Assembly (NCBI RefSeq): GCF_009662475.1
Contig: NZ_CP045571.1
Coordinates: 1,920,501-1,984,500 of the forward strand
Direction of reading: 5' to 3'
Length of the DNA: 64,000 nt
Source of the DNA: Acidithiobacillus thiooxidans ATCC 19377
GTDB taxonomy: Bacteria > Pseudomonadota > Gammaproteobacteria > Acidithiobacillales > Acidithiobacillaceae
The position numbers and the translations under genes were made by a program. Positions 44,608-54,285 of the stretch are shown one piece after another; positions within the stretch are counted from its first letter, which is position 1, and each line of letters opens with the position of its first letter. Below the pieces are notes generated by a model. It saw only the letters and a list, made by a program, of their open reading frames with translations. It ran no database searches and was not told where the DNA came from.

Positions 44608-45072
44608 ATGGCCTACTGGTTAATGAAAACTGAACCTGAAGACTTTTCTCTGGATGATCTCAAGGCGCGCGGCCAGGAACCCTGGGACGGTATCCGCAAT
44701 TACCAGGCACGGAATTTTCTGCGCAGCATGCAGCCGGGGGATGGCATTTTTATTTATCATTCCCGGGTCGCGGTGCCGGGTATTGTCGGGATGGCCGAAG
44801 TCGTCAGCAGTGCCCGACCCGACCCCACCCAGTTTGATCCGCACAGTCATTATTACGATTCCGGCTCAAGCCTTGATAAACCCCGCTGGGATCTGGTGGA
44901 CGTTGCCTATCGGCGTAGTTTTAGGCAATGCATTTCCCTGGATAGCCTGCGCAACATGCCGGAATTTGCGGATAGCCCCCTGGTACGCAAAGGCAACCGC
45001 CTGTCCATTCTGCCCATCACCCAAAGCCAATGGCAGCATGTGCTAAGCCTTGTTGACGATGGTCGCCAATGA
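44608..45072 (+). CDS. EVE-domain protein
   Basis: 154 residues from ATG 44608: MAYWLMKTEPEDFSLDDLKA, EPWDGIRNYQARNFLRSMQPGDGIFIYHSRV, GIVGMAEVVSSA and the LRNMPEFADSPLVRKGNRLSILPI terminus, the pattern of EVE/thymocyte nuclear protein 1 homologues (PUA-like fold, proposed to bind modified bases). The frame runs back to 44581 within cyaY. Overlaps the GST-like gene by 4 bases (ATGA). Confidence 0.9.
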   Translation: MAYWLMKTEPEDFSLDDLKARGQEPWDGIRNYQARNFLRSMQPGDGIFIYHSRVAVPGIVGMAEVVSSARPDPTQFDPHSHYYDSGSSLDKPRWDLVDVAYRRSFRQCISLDSLRNMPEFADSPLVRKGNRLSILPITQSQWQHVLSLVDDGRQ

Positions 45073-45761
45073 GCGATTCCGCCCGCGAAATCCACCTGTA
45101 TCACCGTTGGTCATCGACTGCCGGGCAGATGCTGCGGATGGTGTTGAGCGCCAAAAAACTGCACTGGCAAGATCATCCCTGTGCCCTGCGCGACCAGGAA
45201 ACCGCTTTTGATCTGGACTATGCGGACTTGCCGGTACTGGTCCATGCCAATGGCAAGAAACAGCAGGCGACGCTGTCCGAATTGGCGGAACTAGATCGGC
45301 TCTATCCCGAAACTCTACCTATGCAGCAGAATATTGCCGAGCCGGAATGGGCGGCTTTTTGTCAGTGGCGCAACAGCCTGACACCGCTGCTGGAAAGACT
45401 GATCGCTCCGGTTTTGCCGGCTTATGATGAAATCAGTCATGATGAAGAAGACATGAATTTTTATCGGAACGAATGTGAACGCCGTTTCCAGCAATCCGTC
45501 GAGGCTTTGGCCAATGATCGCTACGGCGCGTACCAGCAACTTGAGAGTCGGGGACGATTACGCGAATTGGGCAAAATCCTGGCTCGCCAGCACTTTTACA
45601 CGGGTGATTTGTCACTGGTGGATATTATCCTGACGGCCGACCTGCATTTACTCAGATTGCTGGATGGCGTGACCATTCCTTTGGATCTGCAATATTATTT
45701 TCAACGTGTCGCTGATGCCTGTAATATCTCGCTGAATGACGGCATGACCCAGTCCCTTTGA
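45069..45761 (+). CDS. Glutathione S-transferase-like protein (SspA-type)
   Basis: 230 residues. The thioredoxin-like N-terminal domain reads LYHRWSSTAGQMLRMVLSAKKLHWQDHPC, with a Ser-rich start, then LPVLVHANGKK (cis-Pro loop), and an all-helical C-terminal domain with a catalytic-fold helix DLSLVDIILTADLHLL. The active-site residue is uncertain, so it may be a non-catalytic regulator like SspA or a glutathione transferase. Downstream is a 110-residue unknown. Confidence 0.75.
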   Translation: MSDSAREIHLYHRWSSTAGQMLRMVLSAKKLHWQDHPCALRDQETAFDLDYADLPVLVHANGKKQQATLSELAELDRLYPETLPMQQNIAEPEWAAFCQWRNSLTPLLERLIAPVLPAYDEISHDEEDMNFYRNECERRFQQSVEALANDRYGAYQQLESRGRLRELGKILARQHFYTGDLSLVDIILTADLHLLRLLDGVTIPLDLQYYFQRVADACNISLNDGMTQSL

Positions 45762-45777
45762 TTTTCTGGAGTAAGTA

Positions 45778-46110
45778 ATGACTTATCAAGAGTTGGTGGA
45801 ATTTTTGAATCATCACCTGGGATATCCTTTGCTCGGTGATCTGAGCCCCGCAGAAGCCTTACAGGCTGCACAAAACAACACGCTGGAAGACCCCCTGACG
45901 GCGGAAGTGCTTATCGCCATTTACCAGGGAAACCAATGTCAGGCTTTGGGTGATCCGGTAGACCGTGCCCACAGTTTTGACGGACTGGCTCGCCTGCGGC
46001 TGCGCGCCCAGGCCGACGATGCCGACCCTTTCATTTTTCGCAAGGTGCTCAAATTGTCCCAGGAACTGGATAACGCCTTTGATCAGGAACTCATCCGGCA
46101 GCGGCAGTAA
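45778..46110 (+). CDS. Hypothetical protein, 110 residues
   Basis: A small acidic soluble protein, largely helical (MTYQELVEFLNHHLGYPLLGD, LRLRAQADDADPFIFRKVLKLSQELDNAF). A TGGAGTAAG ribosome site lies before ATG 45778. It ends a run of five plus-strand genes (cyaY, EVE, GST and others). I do not recognise the family. Confidence 0.7.
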   Translation: MTYQELVEFLNHHLGYPLLGDLSPAEALQAAQNNTLEDPLTAEVLIAIYQGNQCQALGDPVDRAHSFDGLARLRLRAQADDADPFIFRKVLKLSQELDNAFDQELIRQRQ

Positions 46111-46142
46111 GAGCTGCAATCTCCTGAATCAGGTGCCGCTCG

Positions 46143-48335
46143 CTAATCTTTTTTTTCAGCCGCCAGAATATCCAGATAACTTACCCAGTACCGGGGGCGG
46201 CTTTGTTTGTTACGTTTGGCAACATAAAGGGCTTCATCCGCATGGCGCAACAAACCGTCTGAATTGGCTGAATCTTCAGGATACAAGGTCAGACCGGCAC
46301 TGCAGCCTACCGATACCTTAATTTCAGCCTCTAGCACGAAAGGCGTAACTACGGCTTTGTATATATTATCCATGACCGGCAGCAGATCATCCGCCTTATG
46401 CAAACCTTCCAGTAAAATAACAAATTCGTCCCCCCCGAGGCGTACCAGAAAATCGGTACTACGCGTTACGCTCTTCAAGGCCTCAGACACTTTGATCAGT
46501 AGTCGATCACCCGCTTCATGACCATAGTTGTCATTAATGGGTTTAAAATCATCCAAATCAATAATCAAAATAACTAGCAGGGTATTATTGCGCTGCGCCC
46601 GCAATATGGCATGGGTGAAATAGGTATCCAAACCTCGCCGATTATTCAATCCCGTTAATGCGTCATGATTGGCTAACCAACTTTGCCGATTTTGCTCATC
46701 CGCCAGTTGCTTTTTCAGGTCCATTTCATCCAGACCGCGACCCAGCAATGATGCAACTCTATGCAAGAGCTCGTTCACATCCGCACTGATGAGATGTTCG
46801 ACCAGACAACATCTCACCACCAGAACACTCCACAACTTAGCGTTGCGAATAATCGGCAAGAGCGCAACCGGGAGCTCCGCACTATTTGCGCTGCCAGCTT
46901 CTGAGGGAAATAGCGCCTGTCCGGTTTTCCATACATGCAGCACCCTATCGCGCAGCAAATCGGCGGTAATTTGCTCCATCAAACTATTAGCATCCTCGGT
47001 TACCGACGAAACAAAAGCCAAGGTCTCCAGAGATAGATTCTCAGCAGGACGAGTCAGCCAGGCCGACTCAAACAAGGTGCTGCCTACCAGACGTCTGCAT
47101 ATTTCTTCTAACAAAGGTTGTTCTGCATTCATTTTGAGAACAGCATCGGCCTCATCCAGTAATGCCTGATAAAGCAAATTGCGGCGGAGAATTTCTGCCT
47201 TGTTACTGATCTGCTGATCGGCAACATGTAAAATTTCTGTGAGCTGATGCAGAAAAATCTGGAGATTATTACTGAAATATTCGGGATCCGTGCTACTGAC
47301 AAACAAAACTGCATGAACACCTGAATCATCCCACAAAGGCCATGCACCGATCACCGCAACATTTTTCATTCCGGGTTCAGTATTTTTCCAGGTTTGCAAA
47401 GCTGAATTTAAACGCAGCTCATCCACAAAAGGACGTTCTTTTTCGCGGACACGCTCCATGACCGTATCTAACCATCGCCAGCTTACACTGTCATTTTCCA
47501 AACCCATCCTGAGTAAAGCCTCAGGTATCTGCCCTCGAGAAGCCACTAATAAATTGGAAGTGTTTGTCTGTTTCTTATCGGGGTAGGCAACAATCCAGGC
47601 ACTGAGGGCATCAGCACGCGTAGTGAGCACGGAAAGGGCCAAGTTATAGGCCGCCGACAATTCCCTAACCTCAAGAATATCCTTAAGAAAATCGACAATC
47701 GCTAACTGATATCCTGAAATACGACTGACACTGACGGCATTCTTGCGCCTTTCCAGAAAAACAACAAAATCATCTGCTAGTCGAGTCCATAAAGTATGAC
47801 TTAATGTAACTGTATTTATCGATTTTGGCAGAAAAAAAACAATAACACCCTTTTCACCATCCAGACTACGGTATGGCACACTCAGACTCACATGAAAGGT
47901 GGCATCATCAGCAATTGGCCAATGTTTATAGGAAGCATCTCCCTTAAGCGACAGACGCTGGACACACCCACTATCCAATGTTTTCCGTACAGAACCATCT
48001 GCATCAAGAGGAATCGTCAGGCTAACAGCGACCTCTCTATGTGATCCCTCCAAAGACATGACGCTTACAGCGTTATCTATTGTTTTCTGCACACCAATCC
48101 AGACCAGAGAAGCATCCAGACGTTTAGCAAGGATGTCTGCCATCTGTCGCATAGTTGACGAAATGTCTTTGGTCAAAGAATCACCCAGAAGCCTATCCAC
48201 TTCCAACAGGGCAGACTGCAAATCAGCTTTGGCGTTCATCTCCCGGAACATCTTACGATTTTTAACCAGCGCACGATAAGCTAGAGACAATCCGACTAAT
48301 AAAAATAGGAGTAACAGTGTTTTCAGCATAAGCAT
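46143..48335 (-). CDS. Membrane-anchored GGDEF protein (diguanylate cyclase)
   Basis: 730 residues. One N-terminal membrane segment (TLLLLFLLVGLSLAYRAL), then about 500 residues of GAF-like sensory modules, and a C-terminal GGDEF domain: ANHDALTGLNNRRGL, LLVILIIDLDDFKPINDNYGHEAGD, and RLGGDEFVILLEG. The catalytic GGDEF signature is intact, and RSTD five residues before it is the RxxD inhibitory site, so cyclic di-GMP synthesis with product inhibition is likely. The next gene upstream is a dynamin-like GTPase on the same strand, 27 bases away. Confidence 0.87.
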   Translation of the reverse strand: MLMLKTLLLLFLLVGLSLAYRALVKNRKMFREMNAKADLQSALLEVDRLLGDSLTKDISSTMRQMADILAKRLDASLVWIGVQKTIDNAVSVMSLEGSHREVAVSLTIPLDADGSVRKTLDSGCVQRLSLKGDASYKHWPIADDATFHVSLSVPYRSLDGEKGVIVFFLPKSINTVTLSHTLWTRLADDFVVFLERRKNAVSVSRISGYQLAIVDFLKDILEVRELSAAYNLALSVLTTRADALSAWIVAYPDKKQTNTSNLLVASRGQIPEALLRMGLENDSVSWRWLDTVMERVREKERPFVDELRLNSALQTWKNTEPGMKNVAVIGAWPLWDDSGVHAVLFVSSTDPEYFSNNLQIFLHQLTEILHVADQQISNKAEILRRNLLYQALLDEADAVLKMNAEQPLLEEICRRLVGSTLFESAWLTRPAENLSLETLAFVSSVTEDANSLMEQITADLLRDRVLHVWKTGQALFPSEAGSANSAELPVALLPIIRNAKLWSVLVVRCCLVEHLISADVNELLHRVASLLGRGLDEMDLKKQLADEQNRQSWLANHDALTGLNNRRGLDTYFTHAILRAQRNNTLLVILIIDLDDFKPINDNYGHEAGDRLLIKVSEALKSVTRSTDFLVRLGGDEFVILLEGLHKADDLLPVMDNIYKAVVTPFVLEAEIKVSVGCSAGLTLYPEDSANSDGLLRHADEALYVAKRNKQSRPRYWVSYLDILAAEKKD

Positions 48336-48361
48336 TGTCCGGCCATCTATAACAGAGACCC

Positions 48362-50350
48362 CTATATAGAAAACTCTTCGTTGGAGTTTTTCCGTAAACC
48401 AAAATCCGGAATTATATCCATCAAATCACACAATGCTGCATAAGTTTCATTCAACATTGTGAGATTTGATTCCTTACCTTGTCTTTGTTGACTGAGAGAC
48501 TGAATACGTGGCTGGATATTGGTAGATGAATCTACAATAGCTTCCAGTGCGGCCATTTTCTCTTTCGACTGAGCAGCAAAAAGCTCTAATTGACGATTCA
48601 TCAAATCCAGAGACTCATTCACCCAATTGCGCAGCTCTTTTCGGGTTTCTTCTACAAATGCCTCAATTTGCTGGGCGAGAGAGAAAAAGGCTTTGCGAAC
48701 TACAGATCCTTGAGTAGAAGCAGCGATTTCCAAACGTTTCCCGAAGCGCTCATAGCGATCAGCTATTGCCAGCAACTCGGCACGCCGGGGTAAAATAGCA
48801 TAGGGAATAGTGTCAAGTTTGGGCAAACCATACTGTTGCTCAAGTATTCTATAGGCATCCAACATGAGTGCTGAAAGGCGATTAGCCCGTTCCAGAGCAT
48901 TATCAAATTGTGCAATAGTTTCTTCAAAAAACCGTGAAAACCGGTCATAAATACCGACCGTAGTCCAGGCAGCCAACAACTCGGTACGTGCAGACATGAC
49001 AATCTGATCAAGCTGTTCCAAAGAAAGCGCCTGTAATAACCAGGAATTGGCCGATTCCAGAAATTCTTGTTCTTTCAAGACAAAAGAATCACGATCACCG
49101 GCAAATGATCGCAACAGTTTTTGCTGCCTTTCCAGCAATCGCGGCAGCTGCTCGCCAGTTTGCGCCTGAAGCCGTTCCATACTTTCAATCTCGCCGCCGA
49201 GGTTCTTGATTTGCTCCTCCAAAAGCACCCGCTGATCAATAACCACTCTTTTAATCAGTCGTTGCGCACTATCAAGAATGGATTTGCACCTTCCTGGAAT
49301 AAGCGTTTCTGCTATGGCCTCTTCCAGCTCTTTCAGTCCACTTCTGGCAGACAATTGATCATCATGCCGGATGCGACCTAATAGGCCTTTCTGAGCAGAA
49401 ACGGCTATGACCTGATCAACATTTAGACCTAACTGCCCTGCAGTCTTTTCCCGTTGGGATTGAACAACTGCAGACTCCTGTCCGGGATCTCGTAAGTCAT
49501 CCCATAGCGTATCTACCTTATTCAATACCACCAACTGATTTTGTAAGGCATGGCGTCCGAGCGATTGTTCCCATATTGCGAGATCACTTTGAGTTACACC
49601 AGTATCGGCGCTCAGCACAAATATCAGAGCATCCGCACTACGCGCTGCCTCCAGGCCCAAATCCGCCTCGCTGCCCAAAGAGTTAAGACCCGGTGTGTCC
49701 AAGATGACCAATCCGGCCTCCAGAACCGGATGCGGCCATTGCAACAAGGCGTAACGCCAACGGGAAATCTTCACCATCCCTTCCCCGCAAGAAGCACAGT
49801 GCGTTGTTGCTATATTCGAACCCAATTCTTTAATCTGCGGGCATAATCCATAACTTCGGGCTTCTTGCACTGAAACACAAAGAGTTTCTGTCAACTGTCC
49901 CATAAGCTTTGCACAATCGTTCAGGTCATCGGGATTCAATGGAGAAAAAGTCCACAGACCAGAATTTTTCTTTAATTTTTCTATTGAATCATTGAGTGTT
50001 CTACTGCGTATTGGTAACAATTGAAGCGAAGGCGGCGCCAAGCCATAAGTAATTTCAACCGGACACATAGTGGTCTGCCCGGGACCAGAGGGCATCAGAC
50101 GCGCACCAAGATCTGAAAAAAACAGGGCATTAATGAGTTCGGATTTACCCCGCGCAAACTCACCAAAAAATGAAATACGCAGCTGATCTCCGGCGATTTC
50201 CCGGGATAGATTCTGCATCCGCAACATGGTACCACTAGGAAGAATTTCCAAATCGACAGAAAGCTTTGCTATTTGATCCACAGCATTTGCGATACGCATG
50301 CGCCATTGATGATATTCTCTCAGGTGTTCAATCAGCAACGGTAAGGCCAT
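48362..50350 (-). CDS. Bacterial dynamin-like GTPase
   Basis: 662 residues, cytosolic or membrane-associated. The GTPase domain begins near residue 60: P-loop FFGEFARGKSELINALF, the switch Thr in PSGPGQTTMCPVEI, G3 VILDTPGLNS, G4 VVLNKVDTLWDD. A CxxC pair (THCASCGEG) is inserted between them, unusual for dynamins. Long helical stalk and coiled-coil sequence follow (EEQIKNLGGEIESMERLQ). ATG 50350 is chosen because GGAGAG stands 7 bases before it. Such proteins remodel membranes or repair them; some are anti-phage. A strong predicted promoter lies upstream. Confidence 0.83.
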   Translation of the reverse strand: MALPLLIEHLREYHQWRMRIANAVDQIAKLSVDLEILPSGTMLRMQNLSREIAGDQLRISFFGEFARGKSELINALFFSDLGARLMPSGPGQTTMCPVEITYGLAPPSLQLLPIRSRTLNDSIEKLKKNSGLWTFSPLNPDDLNDCAKLMGQLTETLCVSVQEARSYGLCPQIKELGSNIATTHCASCGEGMVKISRWRYALLQWPHPVLEAGLVILDTPGLNSLGSEADLGLEAARSADALIFVLSADTGVTQSDLAIWEQSLGRHALQNQLVVLNKVDTLWDDLRDPGQESAVVQSQREKTAGQLGLNVDQVIAVSAQKGLLGRIRHDDQLSARSGLKELEEAIAETLIPGRCKSILDSAQRLIKRVVIDQRVLLEEQIKNLGGEIESMERLQAQTGEQLPRLLERQQKLLRSFAGDRDSFVLKEQEFLESANSWLLQALSLEQLDQIVMSARTELLAAWTTVGIYDRFSRFFEETIAQFDNALERANRLSALMLDAYRILEQQYGLPKLDTIPYAILPRRAELLAIADRYERFGKRLEIAASTQGSVVRKAFFSLAQQIEAFVEETRKELRNWVNESLDLMNRQLELFAAQSKEKMAALEAIVDSSTNIQPRIQSLSQQRQGKESNLTMLNETYAALCDLMDIIPDFGLRKNSNEEFSI

Positions 50351-50418
50351 GATCATCTCTCCATCCAACATCCGGGGCATCTGAAATCGTCTGGTACAAT
50401 TCCTAGGAAGTTGGCAAC

Positions 50419-50446
50419 ATTATAATGTAAAAAGGCGGGGTAACAA
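50419..50446 (-). promoter_or_regulatory. Predicted sigma70 promoter for the dynamin-like gene
   Basis: Minus-strand TTGTTA (50441-50446) and perfect TATAAT (50419-50424), 16 bases apart, 70 bases upstream of the gene and separating it from lptG. Confidence 0.6.
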
Positions 50447-50472
50447 CGAAAAAAAACAGCCAATAATTTCTT

Positions 50473-51552
50473 TTAAGTAATACGATGCAAAAAACCGGCG
50501 ATAAGAACAAATAGAACAATGGGAAACAGCGTAGCCATTACCGGGCTGATCCCTCCAGACACACTGATATATCCAGACATCTCCGTCAAAAAGTGAAACC
50601 CCAGCCCGAGCACCAGTCCGGCCATCACCCTGGCGGCTAGCCCTCCACCACGGGGATTGCGGGTGACAAATGGGACCGCCAACAGAATCATGATCAGGCC
50701 TACACACGGATAACTCAAGCGTCGCCAGAACGCCAAGGCAAAACGATTCATTTTAATTACCCCGGTTTGCAGATTCTGGTAGTTGCGCCAGAGCGTGGGC
50801 AGGGTCATGGTGCGCGTCGGATGGGCAAAACTGCTGAGCGTAGAAGGCGGCATTTTGATGTTCCAGAGCAAGCTTTGTTCATGCCGCATCTGTAACTGTT
50901 GCGGCGAAATCGTGGTCAACTCAACATTCTGCAATACCCAATGACCTGCCTCATAATATGCAGAAGCTGCGTGGGTCATGGTCTTCAGTCCCACCATCCC
51001 GGGACTGAGTGAGACGATGCGTACATCCTGCAGTATCTTGCCTGAATCACCCACTGCACCAATCTGAATGAGTTGCTTATCACGCCGCAACCAGAGCCCC
51101 TCATTTCCCATATTATGAAAACCGGCGCCGGGCTGACTGGCATTGGCCCACATGGCTTCAGATGCCGGAGCCGTAACAGGAATCACCCATTCTCCAAGGG
51201 CGAACATCAAAACCGTCCCCAGCAAGCCAACCAGCAACAAGGGCTGCTCCAGACGCCATAGGGACCAGCCGGACATGCGCAAGGCAATCACCTCAGAGTG
51301 GCCACTGAGAATACTCATCCAGACCAAGGCGCCAAGCAACAGGGCCAGAGGTATAACATCATAGGCAACTTCGGGCATTTGCAAAGCCGCGTACTGCATG
51401 AGTCGCGTCATATTCCAGATACCGTGCCCCGGCCCTGAAGCTTTGGCAATCAATTGGGCAACATAGACCAGCGCCAACAACAACAGCAATACAATACTGC
51501 TGTAGGCCAGCATGCCACGAAACAACAGTCGATCAGCGCGTTTCATGCGCAC
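50473..51552 (-). CDS. lptG: LPS export permease LptG
   Basis: 359 residues with N-terminal membrane helices (LLFRGMLAYSSIVLLLLLALVYVAQLI) and three C-terminal ones (SYPCVGLIMILLAVPFVTRNPRGGGLAARVM typical of YjgP/YjgQ). Periplasmic beta-jellyroll in between. The transmembrane permease of the LptB2FG lipopolysaccharide extractor. Overlaps the end of lptF by 20 bases. Confidence 0.92.
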   Translation of the reverse strand: MRMKRADRLLFRGMLAYSSIVLLLLLALVYVAQLIAKASGPGHGIWNMTRLMQYAALQMPEVAYDVIPLALLLGALVWMSILSGHSEVIALRMSGWSLWRLEQPLLLVGLLGTVLMFALGEWVIPVTAPASEAMWANASQPGAGFHNMGNEGLWLRRDKQLIQIGAVGDSGKILQDVRIVSLSPGMVGLKTMTHAASAYYEAGHWVLQNVELTTISPQQLQMRHEQSLLWNIKMPPSTLSSFAHPTRTMTLPTLWRNYQNLQTGVIKMNRFALAFWRRLSYPCVGLIMILLAVPFVTRNPRGGGLAARVMAGLVLGLGFHFLTEMSGYISVSGGISPVMATLFPIVLFVLIAGFLHRIT

Positions 51553-52666
51553 TCTGACTGAACAATACAGGCAGCAAACCCAAATCCCGACTCCGGCGGA
51601 GAAAAGTATAAAAAGCGATCAAGGCGATGCCCAGCACTACCCAGAGAAATCCCGGAAAAAGCGGCATTTTGCCCGCCATCATGTGCTCTTTTATATAGAT
51701 CAGAACGTTATTTATTGCCAGCAGGAAGAGAACGCCAAGCAACATTCCGGCGGCTCGACCACCACCGCGCGGCTCGCTGTAAGCCAGTGGAATAGCTAAC
51801 AATGCCAGAAGCGGCAGGGCAATAGGCCATATCAGACGCCATTGCAGCTCCGTCACCGCATAGCGCCTGTCCAGACCAGAAAAATGATCCACCAACTGGG
51901 TCAAGGATGCATTAGTCCAGCTGATTCCGCCAGCCTGGTTGCTACCATTGATAGCAGAATTGCCAAGCATCACCCGGTAACGCGCAAATGACAGCACCTT
52001 GAAACCATTTTGTCCGGGTTGACCGAGATAGCGCTGCCCATCAATAAGCACCAGACTGAGTGCGCCATCATCACCCGGTTTGATTTCCCCATAAGCTGCG
52101 GTTGCCATATCGGATTGTGCACCTTGGGCGATGGAGAGAAAAATTTCATGGTAACGGTGGGTATTTTTTCCGATGGCAGAACCCACATAAATCACCCTCC
52201 CCCCCGATAAGGAGGTGAAACTGCCGGGCTGCAGCATCGCTTCTGCAGCGACATTGGCCAGCCTTTCAGACTCCGACTGAAGCGTGCGTTGGGCTGCAGG
52301 CGCCCAAATCAACGCTAAACCCAGCTCCAGACAAAAAACAACCCCAGCCACCACGGCTACTGCAGGCAATAATCCTGTCAAACCGGTGCCTGTACTGCGA
52401 ATTGCCACCATTTCATTGGAACGATACAAATTGTTGAATACCAGATATACCGCGAAAAAAAACGCAAGGGGCAACACTGTCACCAGCAGTGTTGGTAGGG
52501 CCAGCCCCAACAATTGCAGGACAACCGGTAACGGCAACTGCCCCGATGCGACCTGCTTCAGTAGTTGGGTCAATTGACCAATCGCCAGAATGGCCAAAAT
52601 GACCAGACAGGTCAGCAGAAAGGTGACTGAAATATTACGGATAATCTGCAGATGGATGCGGGTCAT
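51533..52666 (-). CDS. lptF: LPS export permease LptF
   Basis: 377 residues; six membrane segments (SVTFLLTCLVILAILAIGQLT, VLQLLGLALPTLLVTVLPLAFFFAVYLV near the N-terminus; WPIALPLLALLAIPLAYSEPRGGGRAAGML at the end). YjgP/YjgQ family like its neighbour; forms LptB2FG with LptG. It starts 109 bases from the divergent pepA, an arrangement (pepA-lptF back to back) widespread in gammaproteobacteria. Confidence 0.93.
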   Translation of the reverse strand: MTRIHLQIIRNISVTFLLTCLVILAILAIGQLTQLLKQVASGQLPLPVVLQLLGLALPTLLVTVLPLAFFFAVYLVFNNLYRSNEMVAIRSTGTGLTGLLPAVAVVAGVVFCLELGLALIWAPAAQRTLQSESERLANVAAEAMLQPGSFTSLSGGRVIYVGSAIGKNTHRYHEIFLSIAQGAQSDMATAAYGEIKPGDDGALSLVLIDGQRYLGQPGQNGFKVLSFARYRVMLGNSAINGSNQAGGISWTNASLTQLVDHFSGLDRRYAVTELQWRLIWPIALPLLALLAIPLAYSEPRGGGRAAGMLLGVLFLLAINNVLIYIKEHMMAGKMPLFPGFLWVVLGIALIAFYTFLRRSRDLGLLPVLFSQSAHETR

Positions 52667-52775
52667 GGACGATTCTCTTGTAATCCATCACTTGATTCAC
52701 GGCGCCTTTGGGGCTTACTTTGTACACTTTCGTTCATATTGAATTCCTCAGTCACAGATTATCAGGAGATTTACC

Positions 52776-54275
52776 GTGGAGATAGCCATTCATGCCCTCA
52801 AGCCCAATACCGACAAAGTGGATTGCATCGTCGTCGGTGTTTATGAACACGGTATCCTGAGCCCTGCAGCCACCCTGGTGGATATAGCCTGTGACGGCGG
52901 CCTGCAGAAATTTATGGCGATGGGAGACTTCAGTGGCCAGTGTGGGGAAACCCAAATTCTCTATCAGCTACCCGGGTTGGCTACCCAGCGCGTGATGCTG
53001 CTGGGCTTGGGCACCCATGGCAAGCTTAAGGACAGCAAATTTCGCAAAGCGGTACAAAGTGCCGGCAAAGCCTTGCAGCAGGCGCAAATCAGCCAGGTCA
53101 GTTTTTATCTGCTGGAAACACCCGTTGCCCGTCGCTCACCCGCAGCTTTGAGCAAAATTGTAGTGCAGGCAGTCATGGATGCCGATTATCAGTTTGATCA
53201 TCACAAGGAACCTTCGGAAAAACCCCGGCGCAGCCTGACCCATCTGCATTTAAATGTAGCTGGTGGCGCGGAAGAAGAAGCGGCTGTAAAACAGGCCAGT
53301 GCCGAAGCGCTGGCGACCGCACGGGCAGTCGCCTGGGCGAAAGATCTGGCCAATGAACCCGGCAATATCTGTACCCCCACCTGGCTGGCACAACAGGCCG
53401 AAGCCATGGCGCAACGAACCGGAATCAAAAGCACCATTCTCGGTCCAGATGCCATGGAAGCACTGGATATGCGCTTATTACTGGGTGTTGCTCAGGGATC
53501 CCGTCAGGAACCACGCCTGATTATTCTGGAATACTGGGGAGGAAACGATGAACAGGCCCCCATTGTTTTTGTAGGCAAGGGCCTGACTTTTGACGCAGGT
53601 GGCATTTCTCTGAAGCCTGCTGACAAAATGGATGAAATGAAATATGACATGTGTGGAGGTGCTGCAGCTCTTGCTGCTATCCAGGCGGCTGCCGAACTGA
53701 AACTGCCTTTGAACATCATCACGGTAGTGCCTGCGTCTGAAAACCTGCCTGACGGCCAGGCCACGAAACCCGGTGATATTCACAAGAGCATGAAAGGGCT
53801 GACGGTAGAGGTCATTAATACAGATGCTGAAGGTCGCCTGATTCTCGCTGATGCCCTCACCTACGTTGAACGCTTCGAACCTGATGTCGTCATTGACATG
53901 GCCACCCTGACCGGAGCCTGTGTTATTGCCCTGGGGCACCAAACCACCGCTGTGTTGGGTAACCACGAAGGGCTGGTTCATGATCTGATCAGCGCTGGCA
54001 AGGAAAGTATGGACCGCGCCTGGGAATTACCTCTTTTTGAAGAATACCACGAACAGCTGAAGAGCCCTTTTGCGGATCTTTCCAACGTCGGTGGTCGTCC
54101 GGCCGGAACCATTACTGCCGCCTGCTTTTTGTCGCGCTTCACGGAAAACTATCATTGGGCACACCTGGATATTGCGGGCGTAGCCTGGAAAAGCGGCGAA
54201 AATAAAAGTGCCACCGGGCGCCCCGTCCCTTTGCTGGTCGAATATCTTCTCAACCGATCCCGTCAAACTGCCTGA
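52776..54275 (+). CDS. pepA: Leucyl aminopeptidase
   Basis: 499 residues, M17 family. IVFVGKGLTFDAGGISLKPADKMDEMKYDMCGGAAA contains the metal ligands and lysine; NTDAEGRLILADAL the second metal motif. The GTG start 52776 has CAGGAGAT upstream. Cytoplasmic; in E. coli PepA also binds DNA. holC, an unknown gene, valS, nhaA and nadC follow on the strand. Confidence 0.96.
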   Translation: MEIAIHALKPNTDKVDCIVVGVYEHGILSPAATLVDIACDGGLQKFMAMGDFSGQCGETQILYQLPGLATQRVMLLGLGTHGKLKDSKFRKAVQSAGKALQQAQISQVSFYLLETPVARRSPAALSKIVVQAVMDADYQFDHHKEPSEKPRRSLTHLHLNVAGGAEEEAAVKQASAEALATARAVAWAKDLANEPGNICTPTWLAQQAEAMAQRTGIKSTILGPDAMEALDMRLLLGVAQGSRQEPRLIILEYWGGNDEQAPIVFVGKGLTFDAGGISLKPADKMDEMKYDMCGGAAALAAIQAAAELKLPLNIITVVPASENLPDGQATKPGDIHKSMKGLTVEVINTDAEGRLILADALTYVERFEPDVVIDMATLTGACVIALGHQTTAVLGNHEGLVHDLISAGKESMDRAWELPLFEEYHEQLKSPFADLSNVGGRPAGTITAACFLSRFTENYHWAHLDIAGVAWKSGENKSATGRPVPLLVEYLLNRSRQTA

Positions 54276-54285
54276 GGGTAGCACC

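Noticed and set aside
46111-46142. Small inverted repeat CCTGA-A-TCAGG as a terminator between convergent genes
   Set aside because: Five-base arms around a one-base loop cannot form a stable hairpin, and the T run belongs to the coding end of the GGDEF gene.
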